A model generated the notes under the pieces. That model worked only from the letters and a program-made list of their open reading frames with translations, was not told the DNA's origin and made no database searches. Source: Georgenia ruanii (GTDB lineage: Bacteria; Actinomycetota; Actinomycetes; Actinomycetales; Actinomycetaceae). From it: a stretch of 64,000 bases of DNA. Of the stretch, positions 45,080 through 52,894 are shown in pieces. The translations under genes were made by a program, and so were the position numbers. The stretch is taken from the NCBI RefSeq assembly GCF_009193175.1, contig NZ_VUKE01000006.1, positions 110,885 to 174,884 on the forward strand, given 5' to 3'. Within the stretch, counting starts at the first letter, position 1. Each line of letters starts with the position of its first letter.

Positions 45080-46512
45080 CACACATCCTGAAGGGACCGG
45101 CCCGCCCACTCGGCGAGCGTCTTGGCCGCCTGGTGCTCGTCGGTCTTTCCGGAGACGACCGGAAGCTGGCCGTCGAAGACCTCCCCGGTGGCGCCGTCCA
45201 CGGTGACGATTCGACCGGCGAGTCCGGTCAGCGTGCCCTGGCCGCAGCCGACGACGCAGGGGGTGCCGAGCTCACGGCTGACCACGGCGGCATGGGAGGT
45301 CGCCCCGCCGATCTCGGTGACGATCGCTGCCGCGACGACCATGCCGGCGACGTCGTCGGGATCGGTTGTCGGCCGGGCGAGGATGACGTCTATGCCTTGC
45401 TCGGCGAGATCCTCGGCCTCCTCGCAGCTGGTCACGACGCGACCGCCGGCCACGCCCGGGCACGCCGGCAGACCTGTCGCCAGCACCGTCGCGCTCGCTC
45501 TCGCGAGCGGGTCGATGTGCGGCTGGAGCACGGCGTCGAGCTGCGCGTCGGAGACCAGGGCGATGGCCTCTTCCTTGTTGATGACCCCGCGCTCGTGAAG
45601 CGTGACGGCGATCCGTACGGCGGCCTGGGGGGACCGCTTGGCGGCCCGGGTCTGGAGAAGCCACAGCTTGCCCCGCTCGACCGTGAACTCGATGTCCTGG
45701 GCGTCCTTGCCCCAGTGCTCGAGGACCTCGGCGGCCCGCATGAGCTCGTCGTACACCTGGGGAAGCTGGTCCTTGAGCGTGTCCAGAGGCTGGGCGTCGA
45801 ACCGACCGGACACGACGTCCTCACCCTGGCCCCGGGGGAGCCACTCCCCGAAACACTCCGGCTCGCCGGTGATCGGGTTCCGGGTGAACAGCACGCCGGT
45901 GCCGGAGTTCTCGTCGAGGTTGCCGAAGACCATCGCCTGCACGGTGACTGCCGTGCCGCCGTTCTCGGGGAGGCCGTGGTGCTGGCGGTAGGAGATGGCG
46001 CGAGGCGAGGTCCAGGATCGGAAGACCGCGGCCGTGGCAGTGACGAGGTCCGTCCACGGGTCGCCCGTCGCCTCATGCCCCACCACCCGCAGGAACTGCT
46101 CGCGGTATCGGCGGTGGGTGTCTGCGGCGAACGCCGCGTCGCCGGTGGCCTGGGCGAGCACGACCTCGATCTCGTCGTTGATCCCGAGGTTGAGGACGGT
46201 GTCCATCATTCCCGGCATGCTGCGTGCCCCGCCGGACCGGACCGAGACCAGGAGGGGCCGCTTGCTGTCACCACCGCCCAGCTTGCGGCTGGTCTCCTCC
46301 TCGAGCCGGCGTACGCCGACGCGCAGCGCAGCGAGGACGGTCTCGGTGAGATCACCGCCATTCGCGAGCACCGTGGTGCAGAAGTCGGTGGTGAGAACGA
46401 ACGCGGGGGGCACGGGGAGTCCCATGGACCGCATTTTGTTGATGCTCAGCGCTTTCCCTCCCACGAGGGAGCGCTTGAGGTCGGATTGCTCACCCAGCCA
46501 GATCAGCGACAT
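45079..46512 (-). CDS. PPDK-like protein lacking the PEP/pyruvate barrel
   Basis: A 477-residue protein matching the first half of pyruvate phosphate dikinase, whose usual length is about 880. It has the ATP-grasp region (VGGKALSINKMRSMGLPVPP, SVRSGGARSMPGMMDTVLNL, IEFTVERGKLWLLQTRAAKR). It also has the swivelling phospho-His domain GGATSHAAVVSRELGTPCVV, then ends where the TIM barrel should begin. It could phosphorylate itself from ATP but needs another protein to accept the phosphate. It is downstream of a 201-residue unknown gene and upstream of the synthetase. A PEP-utilizing protein without ATP-grasp lies at 54989. Confidence 0.85.
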   Translation of the reverse strand: MSLIWLGEQSDLKRSLVGGKALSINKMRSMGLPVPPAFVLTTDFCTTVLANGGDLTETVLAALRVGVRRLEEETSRKLGGGDSKRPLLVSVRSGGARSMPGMMDTVLNLGINDEIEVVLAQATGDAAFAADTHRRYREQFLRVVGHEATGDPWTDLVTATAAVFRSWTSPRAISYRQHHGLPENGGTAVTVQAMVFGNLDENSGTGVLFTRNPITGEPECFGEWLPRGQGEDVVSGRFDAQPLDTLKDQLPQVYDELMRAAEVLEHWGKDAQDIEFTVERGKLWLLQTRAAKRSPQAAVRIAVTLHERGVINKEEAIALVSDAQLDAVLQPHIDPLARASATVLATGLPACPGVAGGRVVTSCEEAEDLAEQGIDVILARPTTDPDDVAGMVVAAAIVTEIGGATSHAAVVSRELGTPCVVGCGQGTLTGLAGRIVTVDGATGEVFDGQLPVVSGKTDEHQAAKTLAEWAGRSLQDV

Positions 46513-46522
46513 GAAAGCCTCC

Positions 46523-47128
46523 TCAGACGGCCCGGCCGGCGGCCGCTTCTTCCTCGCGCCGCAGGCCTAGTAGGCCCATGAGCTCCTCGTGGAGCTCGAA
46601 CCACACCGTGTGGTAACTGTCCGTGATCGGCCGTGCGATGTAGCTGTGGTCACCTGCCTTGACCTGCTCCAGCGCGAAGTCGAACCGACCGACGTATGGC
46701 TCGAGCCGCGGCGCAATCGAGCTGATCCGCACGATGAGAGGACGGAAGCGCTGGTGCAGCCCGTCGAGTTGTGCCAGGACTTGGGCGTCGTGCTCGGCAT
46801 CGGTGTGGTCGTTCGGGGCGCCGTCCCGCACCTGCCAGGCACTGACAACGTCCTTCAGCCGGGTGTTGTGCTCGTCGAATTCCTCGTACGCCGCGGCCAG
46901 AGCGTCCTGATCGGTCACGAGGCGCTCAGCCTCCACCAGCTCGGCGAGGCGCGCCCTTCCCTCGGGGGTAGCCCGCACGGTCGCCTCACCCTTGACGAAG
47001 CCGAGGCCTCGCAGGCGGTCCACCTCCGTGGCGGCCTCGCTCACGGTCACCGCGGCGGAGGTGGCTCCCGCCTCCGCCGTCAGTCGGCCCTTGAGGCGAG
47101 CGGCCATCAGGATTCGGGTCTCCAGCAT
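46523..47128 (-). CDS. conserved unknown protein paired with the PPDK-like gene
   Basis: A 201-residue protein. Residues 1-65 look like a small winged-helix or helical domain (SEAATEVDRLRGLGFVKGEA, TPEGRARLAELVEAE). The rest is helical with HNTRLKDVVSAWQVRDG and SYHTVWFELHEELMGLLGL. I do not recognise a catalytic motif. The ATG at 47128 is chosen because GGAGG lies eight bases upstream; an ATG five codons earlier overlaps that site. It is first in the operon, 10 bases before the PPDK-like gene, suggesting it is a partner or regulator of it. Confidence 0.75.
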   Translation of the reverse strand: MLETRILMAARLKGRLTAEAGATSAAVTVSEAATEVDRLRGLGFVKGEATVRATPEGRARLAELVEAERLVTDQDALAAAYEEFDEHNTRLKDVVSAWQVRDGAPNDHTDAEHDAQVLAQLDGLHQRFRPLIVRISSIAPRLEPYVGRFDFALEQVKAGDHSYIARPITDSYHTVWFELHEELMGLLGLRREEEAAAGRAV

Positions 47129-47149
47129 CGGACAGACCTCCATTGGTCG

Positions 47150-47177
47150 TCTAATCGCGGATCATTGAACGTTAGAG
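47150..47177. promoter_or_regulatory. operator TCTAATC-N14-GTTAGAG upstream of the PPDK-like operon
   Basis: TCTAATC (47150-47156) and GTTAGAG (47171-47177) are identical to the words at 34830 and 34851 and have the same 21-base offset. It lies 22 bases before the start of the first gene. Confidence 0.6.
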
Positions 47178-47520
47178 GAACGTACCGTGATCGATAGCAC
47201 GTGTCTACTCCCGCAGGGGCCCTTGCCTGCTCGGTCGATCAGGTCGGTCCCGAGGGGCTCGCAGGGAGTTTCGACCGACGACGCACTGCTCCGGTACTTC
47301 CTCCGATGCTCCGCCCAGCTCGTCCTGTTGTGGCGGGGCAACGCCAGACGCTACGGCCGCCCTCTCGTCACCGCGCCGTGGCTCCGGTCGCGTCGCCGCC
47401 GCCGGCTTGTCCCACCCGCTCGCGCGCTTTCAACCTCCGCGACGTCGGCGGGCTGCCGACCATGGAGTCTCCCGCCACGGGACGGCAGGCGGGGGCGGAG
47501 CAGGCTGTCGCCGACGGCCG
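47178..47520. other. intergenic region, possible phosphatase relic
   Basis: 343 bases between the PPDK-like operon and the stop of an acyl-CoA dehydrogenase. The plus strand near 47425-47460 reads RAFNLRDVGGLPT, like the start of Y_phosphatase3-type tyrosine phosphatases, but the sequence then loses any similarity. I see nothing else. Confidence 0.25.
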
Positions 47521-48561
47521 TCAGCCGCGGGGAAGGGACTCGAGCAGCATCGCCGCGCTGTCCTCGCCGCCGACCAGGATCTCGTTGGCACGGGCGCGAC
47601 GTAGGTAGCGGTGCAGGCCAGACTCCCAGCTGAACCCCATGCCCCCGTGCAACTGGATCGCCGCTTCGCAGACAGCAGTGGCCGAGCGGGTGGACTGCAG
47701 TGCGCTGGCGAGGGCGAAGGGCAGCTCCTCTGGCGTGCCGATGGCCTGCGCTGCCCGGTGGGCCACGGACTGAGCCAGCTTCAGCTCGACCAGCGCGGTC
47801 GCGCACCGGTGCTTGTACGCCTGGTAGGAGCCGAGCGCACGCCCGAACTGCTGGCGCACGGAGGCGTACTCGACGGTACGCGCCAGCGCGGCGCGCGCCG
47901 CCCCCGCCGAGTCCAGTCCGCACATCACACCCATGGCTGACTGCCATCTCGCGAACAGGTCCGGGACCCGGGCCACCACTGCGCTGCCCAGCGCCACGCC
48001 ACTCAGGTCGTACCGCGTCCACGGCCGGCTGACGTCGAAGCCCTCGACGGGCGTCGCCCGAACACCGGGGGTGCCCAGGTCCACAGCGACGAGGCACGAG
48101 GCGCCCGACACCACGAGCGGCAGGACCAGCGATTCCGCTGGTCCCAGGGCCAGGACCGACGCATCGACCGCGTCATCGGGGTCGAGCGGACCGATGTCCT
48201 TGGCCAGCCGCTGGCCTCTCGCCGGCACGCTGGTGGCCAGCGTCCCCGCGGCGATGTCCTCGAGCAGGCTTGCGGCCCGGTCCTCCGACGAACTGGCGAG
48301 CAGCGGGGCGACGACGCCAGCAGTCCACGGCAGGGCGGTGGACGCCGTCACCGCGCCGGCTTCTTCGAGGACCGGGGCGAGATCGGCCACGGTGCCGCCC
48401 GCGCCGCCCATGGCCTCTGGGATCGCCACCGCCCACCACCCCTGGTCGGCGCCGAGGTGCACGTCGGCTTGCCCGCCGCCGGCCAACATGGCCGAGGCGG
48501 CTTCGGCGACGTCCTCCTGCGTCTCGAGCAGGTTCTGGTATCGCAGCGCTCGGTCGTTCAT
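47521..48561 (-). CDS. acyl-CoA dehydrogenase family protein (partner subunit)
   Basis: A 346-residue ACAD. QGWWAVAIPEAMGGAGGTVADL and a weak middle domain are followed by VRQQFGRALGSYQAYKHRCATALVELK and LHGGMGFSWESGLHRYLRRA. The middle FAD-binding beta domain is less conserved than usual and the catalytic Glu position is unclear. Its start overlaps the stop of the larger ACAD upstream by ATGA. Adjacent short and long ACADs form alpha2beta2 enzymes in mycobacterial steroid catabolism; this pair looks similar. Confidence 0.85.
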   Translation of the reverse strand: MNDRALRYQNLLETQEDVAEAASAMLAGGGQADVHLGADQGWWAVAIPEAMGGAGGTVADLAPVLEEAGAVTASTALPWTAGVVAPLLASSSEDRAASLLEDIAAGTLATSVPARGQRLAKDIGPLDPDDAVDASVLALGPAESLVLPLVVSGASCLVAVDLGTPGVRATPVEGFDVSRPWTRYDLSGVALGSAVVARVPDLFARWQSAMGVMCGLDSAGAARAALARTVEYASVRQQFGRALGSYQAYKHRCATALVELKLAQSVAHRAAQAIGTPEELPFALASALQSTRSATAVCEAAIQLHGGMGFSWESGLHRYLRRARANEILVGGEDSAAMLLESLPRG

Positions 48562-49763
48562 CGGGAGCCTCCCGGCTGGCGCGAGGGATCGCGGGGCAGG
48601 CCGAGCAGGCGCTCCGCGATGATGTTCAGCTGGATCTCGTTGGCGCCGCCGGCGATCGTCGCGGCCCACGACCCCAGCCAGTCGGAGCCCGGCCGGCCAC
48701 TGACATAGCCCAGGAAGTGCTCGGAGTCCGACTCAGCCAGTGCCCGCTCCCCGGCGAGGAGGACCGCGGCGCTGGTCGCCTCCTGCAGCAATTCGCTCCA
48801 GCCGACCTTGAGCACGCTGTTGAGCTGTCCTCCGTCGGAACCCCGCTCGCTTAGATCAACGGTGTCCAGGGCGAGCGAGCGCACTGCGATCTGGCGGGCG
48901 AGGAGGGCCGCCAGATCGGTTTGCGCCCGGCTCAGCGGGGGACGGGGGCCGTCCGCGGGCTCGACGGGGCCGAGCCCGGAGGCCAGGTCTGCCAGTTCTG
49001 CGCCGATCCGCTCGATGGTGGGCAGGGCGATGGGTCCGCGCTCGGCGGCCAGCGTGGCCTGGGCGACCGCCCAGCCACCGTTTACCTCGCCGATCACGTT
49101 CTCGTCGGGAACCCAGGCTCCGTCCAGGAACAACTCGCAGAACTCCGCCGGGCCGTGGATCTGCCGGATCGGTCGCACCTGGACCCCGGGCTGATCCATG
49201 TCGAGGATGAAGTAGGTGATCCCTGCGTGGCGCCGTGCGTTTGGATCGGTCCGCGCCAGCAGCAGGCAATGCTCCGCGTGGGCCGCGTGGCTCGACCAGG
49301 TTTTCTGGCCAGTGATCCGCCAGCCGTCGCCGTCCCGGACCGCGCGAGCCGCCAGGGCCGCGAGGTCAGAGCCGGCGCCCGGCTCGGAGAAGCCCTGGCA
49401 CCAGACGGTGCCATCAATAGCACCACGGACGTAACGCTCCTGCTGGGCCGGGGTGCCCGCGGTGAGGAGCGTAGCCGGCACGTGGTTCAGGGACACCTCG
49501 AACGCGTCGGTGGGCGGGGCGCTGACGCGGGCGCCCGCCGCGAAGATCGTCGCCTGGTCGCGCAGGCTGTAGCCGCCGCCGCCCCACTTCTCGGGAACAC
49601 CCGGGGCGCCGAACCCACGCTCGTTGAGCGTCCGCAGCCAGTTCCGCTGGAACTCCACGTACTCCTCGGCGGACATTGAGTCGACCGATCGCTGCCAGTC
49701 ACTGGGGACGTGGGTCTCGAACCACTCCACGACCTCGGTCTCGCGTAACTCTCGCACTGTCAC
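48558..49763 (-). CDS. acyl-CoA dehydrogenase (main subunit)
   Basis: A 401-residue ACAD. LNERGFGAPGVPEKWGGGG, WCQGFSEPGAGSDLAALAAR, ITGQKTWSSHAAHAEHCLLL and ITYFILDMDQPGVQVRPI show an intact FAD and acyl-CoA domain. The end IAGGANEIQLNIIAERLLGL is standard for FadE proteins of this group. A cluster of GTG codons near 49757-49766 offers the start; 49763 is listed. It is coupled to the smaller ACAD and lies 43 bases after a hydratase gene on the same strand. Confidence 0.87.
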   Translation of the reverse strand: MTVRELRETEVVEWFETHVPSDWQRSVDSMSAEEYVEFQRNWLRTLNERGFGAPGVPEKWGGGGYSLRDQATIFAAGARVSAPPTDAFEVSLNHVPATLLTAGTPAQQERYVRGAIDGTVWCQGFSEPGAGSDLAALAARAVRDGDGWRITGQKTWSSHAAHAEHCLLLARTDPNARRHAGITYFILDMDQPGVQVRPIRQIHGPAEFCELFLDGAWVPDENVIGEVNGGWAVAQATLAAERGPIALPTIERIGAELADLASGLGPVEPADGPRPPLSRAQTDLAALLARQIAVRSLALDTVDLSERGSDGGQLNSVLKVGWSELLQEATSAAVLLAGERALAESDSEHFLGYVSGRPGSDWLGSWAATIAGGANEIQLNIIAERLLGLPRDPSRQPGGSR

Positions 49764-49806
49764 CACCCCATCTGGTCGGACGTCTCGGCAGGCTGCCGCA
49801 TCCGGA

Positions 49807-50586
49807 TCACCGGCCGAGGAACTGGGGTCGGCGCTTCTCACGGAAGGCGCGACCCGCCTCCCGCACGTCATGCGTGGCGAGGTTGATCCCGACGGCCTTG
49901 CCCTCGGCCTCCACTGCCTGTTCCAACGAGGAGTCGAAGGCGCCGTTCAGCAGGTCCTTGGTGAGGCCCAGGGCGACGGTCGGGCCGGTACGGAAGGTTT
50001 CGACGAGTCCTTGCACGACGGAGTCGACCTCGTCAGGCTCGGCGAGACGGTGGACGAAGCCGTACTCCTTGGCCAGCGTCGCGGGGACCATCTCGCCGAG
50101 TAGGGCCAGTTCCTTGGCACGGGCCAACCCGATGAGCTGGGGGAGAAGCCATGACGCGCCGGTGTCGGGGGACAGGGCCCGCTGGGTGAAGATCTGGGAG
50201 AAACGCGCCGTCGTTGCGGCGACCACGAGATCGCAGCAGAGCACAAGGCTCATGCCCGCCCCCACCGCAACACCGCGGACACTCGCCACCGTGGGGATGG
50301 GCAGGCGGTGCAGGGTGAGCGCGACCTCACCCACGATCCGCATGCGCTCGTACGGGTGCAGCGTGTCGTCGGTGTGCGCACCCAGGTCCGCCCCCGCGCA
50401 GAAGTCGTCACCGGCCCCGGTGAGGAGCAGTACCCGGTCCTCCCGCCGGTCGACGCCCCGCAAGACGTCCCGGAGGCGGCGGAAGCCGTCTGGCGTCACG
50501 GCGTTCTTGCGCCCGAGGTTGTCCAAGGTGACGGTGACGACGCCGTCGGCGCGCGTTACCCGGATCCCGGCGGATGTCTCGCTCAT
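49807..50586 (-). CDS. enoyl-CoA hydratase
   Basis: A 259-residue crotonase-fold protein. GDDFCAGADLGAH, RGVAVGAGMSLVLCCDLVVA and ALSPDTGASWLLPQLIGLAR are the active-site segments. The SPDTG loop is typical of PaaG-like isomerase-hydratases. The ATG at 50586 follows AGGAG. It heads an operon with the two ACADs. Confidence 0.87.
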   Translation of the reverse strand: MSETSAGIRVTRADGVVTVTLDNLGRKNAVTPDGFRRLRDVLRGVDRREDRVLLLTGAGDDFCAGADLGAHTDDTLHPYERMRIVGEVALTLHRLPIPTVASVRGVAVGAGMSLVLCCDLVVAATTARFSQIFTQRALSPDTGASWLLPQLIGLARAKELALLGEMVPATLAKEYGFVHRLAEPDEVDSVVQGLVETFRTGPTVALGLTKDLLNGAFDSSLEQAVEAEGKAVGINLATHDVREAGRAFREKRRPQFLGR

Positions 50587-50912
50587 GGAGCTCCTCACGT
50601 GGAAGTGCGGGGCGGTGATCACGGCTTCCCGTCGCCGGCTTGCCGCTCACGGTGCTGCTATGGCTGCCGCGCACCGATCTCATTACTCTAATGTCAAACT
50701 ATCGTAGCAAGGGTATCCCCACGGTTGGCGCGGCGGCGCGACTGCCAAGTCGCCGCCGCGCCACAGCGGTGAATTCTCCCGACTCCGCGCCGGATCGAGG
50801 GTGCCTGCGGCTCGCGCCCCGGAGGTTGCGGGAGTGGTCCCGGTGCCCGGTTCCTCGACACGACGGTCGGCTCGGGCGCACGGTCGCGACCGTGCGCCCG
50901 AGCCAAGGCGCG
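50587..50912. other. intergenic region with TCTAATG word
   Basis: 326 bases between the hydratase start and the thiolase stop, both minus strand. An AT-rich patch at 50682-50708 includes ACTCTAATG, half of the operator seen at 34830, 41300 and 47150, and TTGACA on the minus strand. This is probably the promoter of the hydratase-ACAD operon, but no good -10 follows. Confidence 0.35.
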
Positions 50913-52118
50913 TCAGCGAACGGGTGCCTCCAGCACGTGAACCGCGCACGCCGAGGCCAGTCCGATGACGTGGGTCAGCCCTACACGCGCTCCGGCGATC
51001 TGTCGGTCGCCGGCTTCCCCACGCAGGTGGGTGGCGACCTCGTAGAAGTTGGCGATGCCGGTGGCGCCGAGGGGATGTCCTTTGGACAGCAACCCACCCG
51101 ACACGTTGACCGGCGTCCGACCGTCGCGCCACGGGGCGCCGGAGTCGATGAAGTCCCCGGCTCCTCCTGGCTCGCAGAGCCGGAGGTTGTCGTAGTGCAG
51201 CAACTCGGCGGTGGCGAAGCAGTCGTGGAGTTCGACCAGATCGAGGTCCTCGGGTCCGATGCCGGCCTTCTCGTAGGCGGCGTCGGCGGCCATGCGCGTT
51301 AGTGTGTTGACGTCGGGTTGGACCTGGTCGGACTCGGTCCACGGATCCGTGGTCATCACCGAGGCGGAGATCTTGACCGCCCGCCGGCGGACGTCGGGAT
51401 CGAGCGTCCGCAGCTTCGCGTCGGACACCAGGACCACGGCCGCCGCGCCGTCCCCCGTCGGGCAGCACATCGGAAGGGTGTTGGGGTAGGAGATCATCTC
51501 GGCGGAGACAATCTCCTCCAGGCTGAACTCTCTCTGATACTGGGCGAGGGGGTTGAGCACGGAGTGGGCGTGGTTCTTTTGCGCGACCTTGGCGAACTGC
51601 TCGGTGGTCACTCCGTGCGCCAGGGCGTACTCCATCCCGGCTTGGGCGAACACGCCGGGCATCAGGTTGGTGCCCAGCACGCCCTCGGTCTTGAGGACCG
51701 AGCCGTAGCGGCCGGTGGGAGTGTAGACCTTCCGCTCCTCGCGGGCCTTCGCCCCGCCGGCGAGCAGGCCCATCTTCCCCATCTTCTCGACGCCGACCGC
51801 GAGACCGGTGTCGCACTCACCGGCGGCGATGGAGAGCATGACCACTCGCACGGCGGTCGCGCCCGTGGCGCAGGCGTTGACCACGTTGAACACGGGGATG
51901 CCCGTCTGGCCGATCTGCTTCTGGAGCCGCTGCCCATTGTGCGAGTTCGCCTCGTAGACGTTGCCCATGCCGAGGACGCCCATGTCGCCCATGTCCATGC
52001 CGGCGTCTCCGAGCGCCCCGAGCGCCGCCTCGGACGCCAGGTCCAGCAGGTCCTTGTCGGCGAAGCGCCCGAAAGGCGTCATCGCGGTGCCGATGATCCA
52101 CACGTCGCCGCTGCTCAC
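50913..52118 (-). CDS. SCP2/lipid-transfer-type thiolase
   Basis: A 401-residue thiolase-fold protein of the SCP-x/Ltp group. NVVNACATGATAVRVVMLS carries the Cys site, ELHDCFATAELL the HDCF motif, and SGGLLSKGHPLGATGIANFYE the conserved His. The GTG at 52118 follows AGGAGG and overlaps the DUF35 stop (GTGA). In steroid side-chain breakdown such proteins act as thiolases or retro-aldolases together with a DUF35 partner (established for Ltp2). Which of the two reactions runs here is open. Confidence 0.87.
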   Translation of the reverse strand: MSSGDVWIIGTAMTPFGRFADKDLLDLASEAALGALGDAGMDMGDMGVLGMGNVYEANSHNGQRLQKQIGQTGIPVFNVVNACATGATAVRVVMLSIAAGECDTGLAVGVEKMGKMGLLAGGAKAREERKVYTPTGRYGSVLKTEGVLGTNLMPGVFAQAGMEYALAHGVTTEQFAKVAQKNHAHSVLNPLAQYQREFSLEEIVSAEMISYPNTLPMCCPTGDGAAAVVLVSDAKLRTLDPDVRRRAVKISASVMTTDPWTESDQVQPDVNTLTRMAADAAYEKAGIGPEDLDLVELHDCFATAELLHYDNLRLCEPGGAGDFIDSGAPWRDGRTPVNVSGGLLSKGHPLGATGIANFYEVATHLRGEAGDRQIAGARVGLTHVIGLASACAVHVLEAPVR

Positions 52119-52507
52119 TGGTCGCCTCCTCGCGGGCGGTAGCCGAAGGCCACCGCCTCGGTGCCGTCGTCGTCGGTCCCGGCTGTCACGGTGTCCAGGA
52201 CGACCGGCAGTCCCGGCCTGATCTGCCCGGGTTGGTCCACCTCGAGCAGGTTCGCCTTGACCACGCCACCACCCTCGAGGTCGACGATCGCCGACACATA
52301 CGGGCGCTTGGCCCGTGTGACAAAGGTGAAGGCGCGCAGCCGGCCCTCGTTGGACAGGGCCCGGGTCCCGAACTCCGTCCGGAAGCACTTGGCGCATGCG
52401 TTGCGCCGGTCGAAGTAGAGCGCACCACAGTGGCTGCACTCCCGTGCACGCAGATGTGGCTCGTCGCCGAGCACCAGGTAATCGACCACCGGGACTCGAG
52501 TGGGCAT
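52115..52507 (-). CDS. DUF35 OB-fold zinc-ribbon protein
   Basis: A 130-residue protein with a rubredoxin-like zinc ribbon (CSHCGALYFDRRNACAKC) followed by an OB-fold (GRLRAFTFVTRAKRPYVSAI, VVKANLLEVD). DUF35 proteins bind and stabilise thiolase-like or aldolase partners. The ATG at 52507 gives the usual family length; the frame is open 43 codons further upstream with no clear ribosome site. It is coupled to the thiolase gene. Confidence 0.88.
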   Translation of the reverse strand: MPTRVPVVDYLVLGDEPHLRARECSHCGALYFDRRNACAKCFRTEFGTRALSNEGRLRAFTFVTRAKRPYVSAIVDLEGGGVVKANLLEVDQPGQIRPGLPVVLDTVTAGTDDDGTEAVAFGYRPRGGDQ

Positions 52508-52654
52508 CTGGTCCGTCCGATCTCGCAGTTCCGCGGGCGGCGGCTCAGCCGCACCGAGTGTCTGCGCATGAGTAGGAGCAAGTTGGTTAGACGGTTCGCC
52601 ACCCCAGGAATGGGCCTGCAATGTGCTGAGCCGCACGAGAGTGCACCGAATATC

Positions 52655-52676
52655 GATACTCTAACCATAGAGTATC
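52655..52676. promoter_or_regulatory. perfect inverted repeat between divergent transcripts
   Basis: The arms GATACTCTA and TAGAGTATC are exact complements around ACCA. The site lies between the minus-strand DUF35-thiolase genes and the plus-strand CoA-transferase genes, in an AT-rich patch. It includes the word ACTCTAAC, also seen (complement) at 34851-34858. A dimeric repressor site is likely. Confidence 0.6.
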
Positions 52677-52717
52677 GTCATGTCAGCGTCACCGGAACAG
52701 CCCACGAGGAGCACGCC

Positions 52718-52894
52718 GTGTCCGAAGCCTGGATCAACGACGACGTCCGTACGCGTCGGGCGAAGGGGGAGCCCGCGGGCGCACTCCACAAAGTGCGTCC
52801 CCAGCAATTGCTGGCCCAGCTCCTGCAGCCGAAGCCGGTCTCGGCGCAACTACCTTCTGATCAACTTTCGTGCGCAAGAGGGAGGAGGGCGTGA
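52718..52894 (+). CDS. small unknown protein (58 residues) coupled to a CoA transferase
   Basis: A GTG at 52718 preceded by GAGGAG at good spacing opens a 58-codon frame (SEAWINDDVRTRRAKGEPAG at the start). Its TGA overlaps the ATG of the CoA transferase (TGATG). I do not recognise the protein. It could be the remaining head of a longer gene or a real small protein. The strong ribosome site and coupling favour translation. Confidence 0.45.
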   Translation: MSEAWINDDVRTRRAKGEPAGALHKVRPQQLLAQLLQPKPVSAQLPSDQLSCARGRRA

